From contig UQVG01000020.1 in NCBI GenBank assembly GCA_900544435.1, positions 1 through 14,030 of the forward strand: a stretch of 14,030 nt of DNA, written 5' to 3'. The notes beneath the pieces were generated by a model. It was not told where the DNA came from. It worked only from the letters and a program-made list of their open reading frames with translations, and did not search any database. A program made the position numbers and the translations under genes. Positions 1-6,378 of the stretch are shown here, one piece after another. Source of the stretch: an uncultured Erysipelotrichaceae bacterium (GTDB lineage Bacteria > Bacillota_I > Bacilli_A > Erysipelotrichales > Coprobacillaceae). How positions within the stretch are numbered: position 1 is the first letter of the stretch; every line of letters starts with the position of its first letter.

Positions 1-22
1 GAATCAAAGGAGAAATGTAAAA

Positions 23-1312
23 GTGGATTCTGCCCAGATAATGAATATCATATCATTAATCATTTTATTAATTTTATCATCGTTGTTTTCTTGTAGTGAA
101 ACAGCTTTTTTATCGGTAAGTAAAATTAAAATACGTACACTTGCTGAAGAAGGAAATAAAAAAGCAAAATTAGTAGAGTCTTTATTAGATGATCAAGATC
201 GTTTATTAAGTGCTATTTTAGTAGGAAACAACCTAGTAAATATCGGTGCTTCGTCACTTACAACAGCAACGATTATGGCTATTTTTGGAGATGGTGCACA
301 AACAGTTGCAATCGCAACAGGTGTTGTAACATTGTGTATTTTGATTTTTGGTGAAATTACACCTAAATCTCTTGCTACTCAAAATGCTGATAAATTAGTT
401 TTTGCTTTAGTACCATTTATTCGTTTTGTATATGTGATTACTAAACCGGTCGTATTTGTGTTAAATATTATTACGGGATTTATTATTAAACTTTTAGGTG
501 GTAATCAAGAACATGGTCCTAGTTTAACTGAAGAAGAATTGAAAACAATTGTAACAGTTGGACATGAAGAAGGTGTTCTAGAAAAAGAAGAAAAAGAAAT
601 GATACATAATGTTTTTGAATTTGGTGAAACTGAGATCAAAGAGATTATGACACCACGTATTCATGTTGAAAGTTTACCGGACGATTGTACATATGATGAA
701 TTAATGAATGTTTATCATGATGCACAGTATTCTAGATATCCTATTCATGATGAGTCTTTTGATGAAATTATTGGTGTTTTAAATATGAAAGATTTGTTGT
801 TTATTGATATTGATAAAGAACATTTTGATGTTAAAAAATATATGAGAGAGACTTTTGTGGTCTATGAATTTAATCAAGTCAATGATGTTTTTGCTTCAAT
901 GAGAAAGGAACATGCGACACTTGCAATTGTATTAGATGAATATGGTGTTATGAGTGGAATTGTTACTTTTGAAGATATTGTTGAAGAAATCGTTGGTGAA
1001 ATTGATGATGAATATGATGATACAAGTGATGATATTGTTAAAATCAATGATCATGAGTATTTAGTAGATGGTAGTTTAAATTTAAATGAGGTCAATGATG
1101 AAATTGATACTCATTTTGAATCAGAAGATTTTGAATCAATCGGTGGTCTTGTTTTAGGAGAATTTAGTGGTGTTCCTAAAATAAAAGATAAAATTGAATT
1201 TCCAGGAGTTACAATTATTATCGAAAAGATGCATAAGAATCGAATTGAACTTCTTAGATTAATAATACATGAAATGAAAGAAGAGGAAGAAGGAGAGGAA
1301 AAACATCAATAA
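23..1312 (+). CDS. CNNM/CBS/CorC-family membrane protein (HlyC/CorC type, putative Mg2+ efflux)
   Basis: Integral membrane protein of the family once called hemolysin C/CorC; characterised bacterial members protect against or export Mg2+. The 429 residues show the full architecture. An N-terminal CNNM (DUF21) membrane domain spans about 1-165, with hydrophobic segments near 8-24, 62-88, 93-111 and 125-157 and the motifs SETAF (25-29), LVGNNLVNI (66-74) and FGEITPKS (109-116). A linker LTEEEL (168-173) leads to a CBS pair, about 205-328, with IMTPR (208-212) and DEYGVMSGIVTFEDI (305-319). A C-terminal CorC domain spans about 338-418, with an acidic tail. The GTG start at 23 is preceded by AAGGAG at 7-12; the next ATG (41) would cut into the first helix. 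Its upstream neighbour is outside the window. Family assignment is firm; the transported ion is inferred from relatives. Confidence 0.93.
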   Translation: MDSAQIMNIISLIILLILSSLFSCSETAFLSVSKIKIRTLAEEGNKKAKLVESLLDDQDRLLSAILVGNNLVNIGASSLTTATIMAIFGDGAQTVAIATGVVTLCILIFGEITPKSLATQNADKLVFALVPFIRFVYVITKPVVFVLNIITGFIIKLLGGNQEHGPSLTEEELKTIVTVGHEEGVLEKEEKEMIHNVFEFGETEIKEIMTPRIHVESLPDDCTYDELMNVYHDAQYSRYPIHDESFDEIIGVLNMKDLLFIDIDKEHFDVKKYMRETFVVYEFNQVNDVFASMRKEHATLAIVLDEYGVMSGIVTFEDIVEEIVGEIDDEYDDTSDDIVKINDHEYLVDGSLNLNEVNDEIDTHFESEDFESIGGLVLGEFSGVPKIKDKIEFPGVTIIIEKMHKNRIELLRLIIHEMKEEEEGEEKHQ

Positions 1313-1329
1313 GATGCTTTTCCTTTTTT
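1296..1329 (+). terminator. Intrinsic terminator overlapping the stop codon of the CorC-type gene
   Basis: The arms AGGAAAAACATC (1296-1307) and GATGCTTTTCCT (1313-1324) pair over 12 positions with one A-C mismatch. The loop is AATAA, and a T tract runs 1324-1329. The stop codon (1310-1312) lies in the loop. The next gene's ribosome site (1330-1336) starts at the end of the T tract, which leaves no room for a separate promoter. It probably terminates partially, or the next gene is read from a promoter further upstream. Confidence 0.75.
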
Positions 1330-1340
1330 AAGGAGGCTAT

Positions 1341-2648
1341 ATGAAAACAACAGTTGAAATTAAAAAAATGGGAATCAATGGAGAAGGTATTGGTTACATT
1401 AATCGTAAAATTGTCTTTGTTAAAGGGGCATTATTAAATGAAGAAGTAGAAATTGATGCCAAACAATACAATAATAAAAATTATTATTTTGGTGATTTAA
1501 TTAGAGTTATTAAACCTTCACCTATGCGTGTTAAAAATCCATGTCGTGCGAATAAAGAATGTATGGGATGTAATTTATTACATTATGCTTATCCAGCACA
1601 ATTAAAACATAAAAAAGATTTAATTAAAGAATCTTTAAAAAAGTATACAGAATTAGATCGTTCACAAATTAAAATTGATCAAATTATTGGTATGAATCAA
1701 AAAAATGGTTTCCTTACACAAGCTAATTTACCTATTGTAGATTTTAAAGGAAAAGTTACTTTTGGAATTTATCAAAGAGAAACAAAATATTTAACAGTAA
1801 TGACAGGATGTATGAAACAACATCCATTAATTAATCAAACATTATTACAACTAGAAGAAATCTTTAATAATCATCAATGTAAAACATATAATGATAAATT
1901 TAGAACTGGTTTAAGATTTATTAAATTACGTGTTTTCCAAGATAAAGTACAAGTCATCATTATTACAGGAAAAGATGGTTTAAAAGATGAAGTGGTAAGT
2001 GATATTAAAAAATTAAAACAAGTCAATGGTTTATTTATGTCAATTAATACTTCTAAATATCAAGATTTTGAAAGTCAAGGTTATAAGAAGATTTTTGGAA
2101 ATACGAAAGAAGAATTTATTTGTGATGGTAAAAAATATATTATGTCTGTTAAAACAACTTTACCTGATCATTTAGAATCTTTTGAAATTAGAAATAAGAT
2201 TGTTAAAACAATGGTTAAAGGAAGTAAAAAGATTATTTCTATTAATTGTGAAAATGGTATTTTAGAAATGAATCTAGATCAAGATGTTGTTGCTATTGAT
2301 GAAAAGAAAGATAATATTGAAAGTGCTACTTATAATGCTAAATTATCAGGAAAAGAAAATATTAAATTTGTTTATGGTCAACCAATTAAGAAAATGATTA
2401 CTTTTGCGAAAAAGAAAGTGTATGATACAGTTATTATTCAAGGAGTCAATGGGATTTCTAATGAATTAAAAGACACTTTAAGACTTGGAAAAGTACAAAC
2501 AGTTATTTATATGAATTCTTCAACATCTATGCTTGCAAAAGATTTGCAAGAATTATCAAAATATTATAAAGTAGAAGAGATCAAAGCAGTAGATAGTCAT
2601 ATGTATCAATCATACGTGACATCAATTGCTAAACTTACAAGAAAATAG
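1341..2648 (+). CDS. TRAM-domain RlmD/TrmA-family protein lacking methyltransferase catalytic motifs (probable pseudoenzyme)
   Basis: 435 residues, close to the usual length of bacterial 23S rRNA uracil-C5 methyltransferases (RlmD/RlmCD). Seen: an N-terminal TRAM-like beta-barrel (about 1-57, with GINGEGIGYI at 11-20), then cysteines C68, C74, C77 and C157 in the spacing (C-x5-C-x2-C ... C) that holds a 4Fe-4S cluster in RlmD. The C-terminal half follows the family fold but has lost its active site. The FFQxN region reads TTLPDH (272-277). The SAM loop DxYCGxG reads INCENG (301-306). DPPRxG reads IQGVNG (366-371). The SCNP catalytic cysteine region reads NSST (392-395, cysteine to serine), and the terminal HVE reads YVT (425-427). 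The frame is open throughout and starts after AAGGAGG (1330-1336), so it looks maintained. I infer an RNA-binding, non-methylating paralogue. It is often likely to be auto-annotated as RlmD; that label should not be trusted here. Confidence 0.8.
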   Translation: MKTTVEIKKMGINGEGIGYINRKIVFVKGALLNEEVEIDAKQYNNKNYYFGDLIRVIKPSPMRVKNPCRANKECMGCNLLHYAYPAQLKHKKDLIKESLKKYTELDRSQIKIDQIIGMNQKNGFLTQANLPIVDFKGKVTFGIYQRETKYLTVMTGCMKQHPLINQTLLQLEEIFNNHQCKTYNDKFRTGLRFIKLRVFQDKVQVIIITGKDGLKDEVVSDIKKLKQVNGLFMSINTSKYQDFESQGYKKIFGNTKEEFICDGKKYIMSVKTTLPDHLESFEIRNKIVKTMVKGSKKIISINCENGILEMNLDQDVVAIDEKKDNIESATYNAKLSGKENIKFVYGQPIKKMITFAKKKVYDTVIIQGVNGISNELKDTLRLGKVQTVIYMNSSTSMLAKDLQELSKYYKVEEIKAVDSHMYQSYVTSIAKLTRK

Positions 2649-2663
2649 GAGGAAGGAATAAAA

Positions 2664-2909
2664 ATGGAATACGATTATACACCAAGAGGTGTCTGTTCAA
2701 GAAATATCCATGTAGAAGTTGAAGATGGGATTGTTAAAAATGTTATCTTCACAGGTGGATGTTCAGGAAATACTCAAGGAGTTGCTGCACTAGCAAAGGG
2801 TATGAAAGTTGATGAAGTTATTGAACGTTTAAAAGACATTAAATGTGGAGCAAAACCAACAAGTTGTCCAGCACAGCTTGCAAAAAGTTTACAAGAGCAT
2901 GCTAAATAA
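2664..2909 (+). CDS. Small TSCPD-domain protein
   Basis: An 81-residue protein consisting of a single TSCPD domain, named for a conserved motif that here reads PTSCPAQLA (65-73). Four cysteines (C11, C33, C61, C68) are placed as in stand-alone family members and could bind a metal; the same domain occurs at the C-terminus of some ribonucleotide reductases. No enzyme activity is established for the stand-alone form, and none is proposed. It begins 15 nt after the RlmD-like gene, whose TAG stop overlaps an AGGAGG (2647-2652); a second AAGGA at 2653-2657 is better spaced for the ATG. The two genes are very likely co-transcribed, and a terminator overlaps this gene's 3' end. Confidence 0.88.
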   Translation: MEYDYTPRGVCSRNIHVEVEDGIVKNVIFTGGCSGNTQGVAALAKGMKVDEVIERLKDIKCGAKPTSCPAQLAKSLQEHAK

Positions 2910-2922
2910 GTGCTCTTTTTTT
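2893..2922 (+). terminator. Intrinsic terminator after the TSCPD gene
   Basis: The arms AAGAGCA (2893-2899) and TGCTCTT (2911-2917) pair perfectly, extended by a T-G wobble. The loop is nine bases and contains the stop codon. An uninterrupted T tract runs 2916-2922. It closes the RlmD-like/TSCPD transcription unit and separates it from the small membrane gene downstream. Confidence 0.85.
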
Positions 2923-2952
2923 GTTTCCTTCATAAAATAAAATGGTGGTGTT

Positions 2953-3258
2953 ATGTTAATTAGAATCAAAAAAATGCAGTTTCTAGTAGGTGTTTGTTTG
3001 ATTTTACAAATTATTTTATCTTCGTTATTTTTGCCTTTTCATTTTATAGCGATGTTTTTATCTATTATCATTATTATTTGGCAAAGAAGATTTTGTGTTT
3101 TACAGATCAGATATCATTATTATACGATTTTTTTATATATTTATAGATTGTTTGTAATGATTATTTTAACGTATTCTTTTTTTGAAATGTTGTATTTGTT
3201 TTTAACGTTATATGTTGGTCTAATCTTAATTTTATTATCTTTGAAAACATTTTTGTAA
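2953..3258 (+). CDS. Small hypothetical membrane protein, four predicted helices
   Basis: I do not recognise this 101-residue protein. It is almost entirely hydrophobic, with likely membrane helices at about 9-27, 30-44, 57-75 and 78-97. The basic residues fall at the N-terminus (R4, K6, K7), in the middle loop (R45, R46, R53) and at the C-terminus (K98), which agrees with both ends and the central loop lying in the cytoplasm. There is no signal peptidase site, cysteine pair or catalytic motif. The start ATG follows GGTGGTG (2944-2950), a non-standard ribosome site resembling that of the next gene. It lies between a terminator and the dnaE promoter, so its own promoter is unclear. The ordered helix and charge pattern supports a real gene, but a chance frame in AT-rich DNA cannot be excluded. 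Confidence 0.6.
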   Translation: MLIRIKKMQFLVGVCLILQIILSSLFLPFHFIAMFLSIIIIIWQRRFCVLQIRYHYYTIFLYIYRLFVMIILTYSFFEMLYLFLTLYVGLILILLSLKTFL

Positions 3259-3261
3259 TTC

Positions 3262-3290
3262 TTTTAATCAAAGATGATTTAGCGTATAAT
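3262..3290 (+). promoter_or_regulatory. Predicted sigma-A-type promoter for dnaE and the replication cluster
   Basis: A consensus -10 box TATAAT lies at 3285-3290, with a weak -35 candidate TTTTAA at 3262-3267 and a 17-nt spacer. Transcription would begin near 3297, giving a short leader of about 15 nt that contains the dnaE ribosome site. The -10 box abuts an ATG at 3291 that is in frame with dnaE, which argues that this ATG is not the start codon. Confidence 0.5.
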
Positions 3291-3297
3291 ATGGAAA

Positions 3298-3307
3298 AAG
3301 GTGGTGG
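3298..3307 (+). promoter_or_regulatory. Ribosome binding site deciding the dnaE start
   Basis: AAGGTGGTGG ends 4 nt before ATG 3312; the AGGTG part can pair with the 16S rRNA tail. The in-frame ATG at 3291 has only the -10 box in front of it. Confidence 0.6.
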
Positions 3308-3311
3308 CAAT

Positions 3312-6300
3312 ATGATTGGTGAATTGAATGTCTATAGTTGTTATAGTTTTCAAAATAGTACGATTTTAATTCAAGATTTATGTAAAAGAGCGAAAGAATT
3401 GCACATGGAAGCGTTAGCTTTAACAGATATCAATAATATGTATGGTGCGATTGAATTTTCTAATGCTTGTCATCATTATGACATCAAACCTATTTTTGGA
3501 ATGCAAGGGGATGTACTTATTGATCAAGAAGTTTATCCTTTTTTATTCTATGCAAAAGATCAAATTGGTTATCATGATTTAATGAAAATATGTAGTGATA
3601 TTAATTTAAGTGAACGTAAAGCGATTGAATTAGATAGATTATCTTTATATCGTGAACATCTTTTTATTCTTTCTGGATGTAAAGAAGGAATTGTTGAAAG
3701 GCTTGTTTTAAAAGAGTTAGAATCTGAGGCTTTAAAATATATTGCGTTGTTTAAAAAGATGTTTAAAGATAATTATTATATTTGTATTCAAGATCATCAT
3801 TTAAAAATGCAATCATTTTTAAATGAACGTTTAAAAGCACTTGCCACTTTACAAGAAGTGAAGGTTTGTGCTTCGAATGAAGTACGTTATTTATATCCAC
3901 AAGATGCTATAGCGGTTGATTTAATGCAAGCAAGTATCCATGGCGAAAAAATTGATCGAAATTATAAAGTACAAACAAATCAGATGTATTTAAAAGATGC
4001 TTATGAGATGTCTTTATTGTTTGATCGCGAAATTATAGAAAATACAAATGATTTGTTAAGAAGATGCAATGTCACTATTGAAACCAATCAAATGCATTTA
4101 CCACACTATCCTTTACCTGAAAATGTGACGAGCCAAAATTATTTACAGCAACTTTGTATTGTTGGTTTAAAGAAAAGATTTAAAGGAAAAGAAGTTCCTA
4201 GAACTTATATAGAACGTTTAAAAAAAGAATTAAAAGTCATTGCTAAAATGGGATTCAATGATTATTTTTTGATTGTTTTTGATTATGTAAGATTTGCGAA
4301 AACACATGATATTCAAGTCGGTCCAGGAAGAGGAAGTGCTGCTGGAAGTTTAGTGAGTTATGTTTTAGGAATCACGAATATTGATCCTTTAAAATATGAT
4401 TTATTATTTGAACGTTTTTTAAATGAAGAGCGTGTTTCAATGCCTGATATTGATATTGATTTTCAAGATGATAAAAGAGATGAAGTTGTTAAATATGTTA
4501 CAGAAAAGTATGGACAAGAACATGTTGGACAAATTGTTACTTTTGCTACCTATGGGCCTAAGGTTGCTTTAAGAGATTTAGGAAAAGTCGTTTCAGTTCC
4601 TTTACCTAAATTAGAAATGATGTCAAAGTATATTCCAACACAAGGAAAAAATCGAAAAACAGTAAAAGAAGTTTATGAATCTTCCTATGCTTTTGCAAGT
4701 ATGGTCAATCAAGAAGAAATGTTACGAAAGATTTTACCGGCAATCTATCTTGTAGAACATTTACCACGTAATATTTCAATGCATGCTGCAGGGGTCGTTT
4801 TATCAGGAGATTGTTTAAATGAAGTGGTTCCTCTAACAAAAGGTCCTAATCAAAATGTATTGACACAGTATTCTAAAAATTATATTGAAAGTGTTGGTTT
4901 ATTAAAAATGGATTTTTTAGGATTGAAGAATTTAACTGTAATTTCTGATATTTTAAAAAATATTGAAAAGTATGAAGGTGTTCATTTAAATTTAAATACG
5001 ATTCCTTTAAATGATGAAAAAACATTTAAGATGTTATCAAATGGAGATACGTTAGGTGTTTTTCAATTAGAATCACCAGGGATGAAGAATTTATTTAGAA
5101 AATTAAAGCCAAGCAGTATTGAAGATATTGGAGCTGCCAATGCTTTATATAGACCAGGACCTATGTCACAAATTCCTCATTATATTGCTCGAAAATTTCA
5201 TCAAGAAAAAGTGGAATACCCACATGATGATTTAAAAGATATTTTAAAATCAACGTATGGTATTATTATTTATCAAGAACAATTAATGCAAGTAGCACAA
5301 AAAATTGCTGGTTTTTCACTTGCTAAAGCAGATATATTAAGACAAGCAACTTCTAAAAAGACACTTGGGTTAATGGAATCAATGAAAGAGGAATTTATAA
5401 GTGGTGCTTTAAAAAATGGTTATGAAAAAAATCAGGCAGAATATATCTTTGGATTAATTGAAAAGTTTGCAGATTATGGCTTTAATAAAGCTCATGCAAT
5501 TGCCTATGGTTTAATTGGTTATCAACTTGCGTATTTAAAAGCTAATTATCCCTTATCTTTTTATGGAGCAATTCTTTCTAATGAACAAAATAGTGATGTT
5601 CATAAAATGGAATATATTGCAGAAGCTAAAAAATATCAAATTAGAATTTTACCGCCATCCATTAATTATTCTGAACATTATTTTAAACAAGTAGAAGGTG
5701 ATTTACGTTTTTCTTTATTAGCTATTAAAAATGTAGGACAGGCAGGTTATCTAGCAATTGTTGAAGAAAGACAAAAGAATGGCTTGTTTAAAGATATTTT
5801 TGATTTTGTTTCGCGAATGGAAGGAAAGAAAATCACGAGTTTAATGTTAGAAAGTTTAATTGATGCGGGTGCTTTTGATGAATTTGGACTTAATCGTGCG
5901 ACTTTAAAAGCTAATTTAGAAAAGATTACAGAGTATGCACATTTAAAAAATATGATTGGTATTGATGAACCACCTATTTTAGAAATTATTAAAGAAAATA
6001 AAATGGTGCGTTTAGAATTAGAAAAGAAAGCGATAGGTGTGTATTTAACACAACATCCTTTAGCTTATATGAAACAAAAAATCAATCAACCAATTCTTGC
6101 AGTCGCAAATTTAAATGAGTATGTCTCAAAAAATGTGAGAGTATTATTATCTTTATTAAGGGTCAAAGTGATCGTTGATAAAAAAGGAAATGAAATGTGT
6201 TTTATTGAAGGATTTGATGAAACAGGAAATGTTGAGGGAGTCGTTTTTTCTTCAACGTATCAAAGATATAAGACATTATTAGAAAAAAATAAGATTGTAT

Positions 6301-6377
6301 GTATTGAAGGAAAGATGAATTATCGAGATAAGCTTTCTTTAGTGGTACAAAATGTTAAAGAAGTAAATGAGGTATAA
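3312..6377 (+). CDS. dnaE: DNA polymerase III alpha subunit, DnaE type
   Basis: Replicative C-family DNA polymerase. In Bacillota DnaE extends RNA primers before the second polymerase, PolC, takes over. With the start at 3312 the protein has 1021 residues. The PHP domain occupies about 1-200. The polymerase core has GPGRGSAAGS near 337, catalytic aspartates D381 and D383 in MPDIDIDF, and D534 in KMDFLGL. A helix-hairpin-helix region with DAGAFDEFGLNRATL follows, then an OB fold at about 940-1018. It ends right after the OB fold, whereas the Bacillus subtilis protein (about 1115 residues) continues for roughly 85 more. The PHP metal positions are degenerate: by alignment from memory to E. coli, R10, H12, D19, H44, E69, D201 and H203 read N6, Y8, N15, I40, Q65, E190 and R192, so no PHP exonuclease is expected. 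One nucleotide separates it from polA. Confidence 0.97.
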   Translation: MIGELNVYSCYSFQNSTILIQDLCKRAKELHMEALALTDINNMYGAIEFSNACHHYDIKPIFGMQGDVLIDQEVYPFLFYAKDQIGYHDLMKICSDINLSERKAIELDRLSLYREHLFILSGCKEGIVERLVLKELESEALKYIALFKKMFKDNYYICIQDHHLKMQSFLNERLKALATLQEVKVCASNEVRYLYPQDAIAVDLMQASIHGEKIDRNYKVQTNQMYLKDAYEMSLLFDREIIENTNDLLRRCNVTIETNQMHLPHYPLPENVTSQNYLQQLCIVGLKKRFKGKEVPRTYIERLKKELKVIAKMGFNDYFLIVFDYVRFAKTHDIQVGPGRGSAAGSLVSYVLGITNIDPLKYDLLFERFLNEERVSMPDIDIDFQDDKRDEVVKYVTEKYGQEHVGQIVTFATYGPKVALRDLGKVVSVPLPKLEMMSKYIPTQGKNRKTVKEVYESSYAFASMVNQEEMLRKILPAIYLVEHLPRNISMHAAGVVLSGDCLNEVVPLTKGPNQNVLTQYSKNYIESVGLLKMDFLGLKNLTVISDILKNIEKYEGVHLNLNTIPLNDEKTFKMLSNGDTLGVFQLESPGMKNLFRKLKPSSIEDIGAANALYRPGPMSQIPHYIARKFHQEKVEYPHDDLKDILKSTYGIIIYQEQLMQVAQKIAGFSLAKADILRQATSKKTLGLMESMKEEFISGALKNGYEKNQAEYIFGLIEKFADYGFNKAHAIAYGLIGYQLAYLKANYPLSFYGAILSNEQNSDVHKMEYIAEAKKYQIRILPPSINYSEHYFKQVEGDLRFSLLAIKNVGQAGYLAIVEERQKNGLFKDIFDFVSRMEGKKITSLMLESLIDAGAFDEFGLNRATLKANLEKITEYAHLKNMIGIDEPPILEIIKENKMVRLELEKKAIGVYLTQHPLAYMKQKINQPILAVANLNEYVSKNVRVLLSLLRVKVIVDKKGNEMCFIEGFDETGNVEGVVFSSTYQRYKTLLEKNKIVCIEGKMNYRDKLSLVVQNVKEVNEV
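6369..6373 (+). promoter_or_regulatory. Ribosome binding site deciding the polA start
   Basis: GAGGT lies 5 nt before ATG 6379, inside the last codons of dnaE. An in-frame ATG at 6367 has no comparable site and would add four residues before the conserved N-terminus. Confidence 0.7.
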
Positions 6378-6378
6378 A

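Noticed and set aside
1341..2648. Calling the RlmD-like gene a pseudogene, or a working rRNA methyltransferase
   Set aside because: The frame is full length with no stop or frameshift, so not a pseudogene by sequence. The catalytic motifs are missing, so a methyltransferase label is not supported.
3291..3311. In-frame ATG at 3291 as the dnaE start
   Set aside because: It abuts a TATAAT -10 box and has no ribosome site. It would add a glycine-rich stub that the family lacks; ATG 3312 has AAGGTGGTGG in front.
6367..6378. In-frame ATG at 6367 as the polA start
   Set aside because: It overlaps the end of dnaE without a ribosome site, while GAGGT at 6369-6373 is spaced for ATG 6379.
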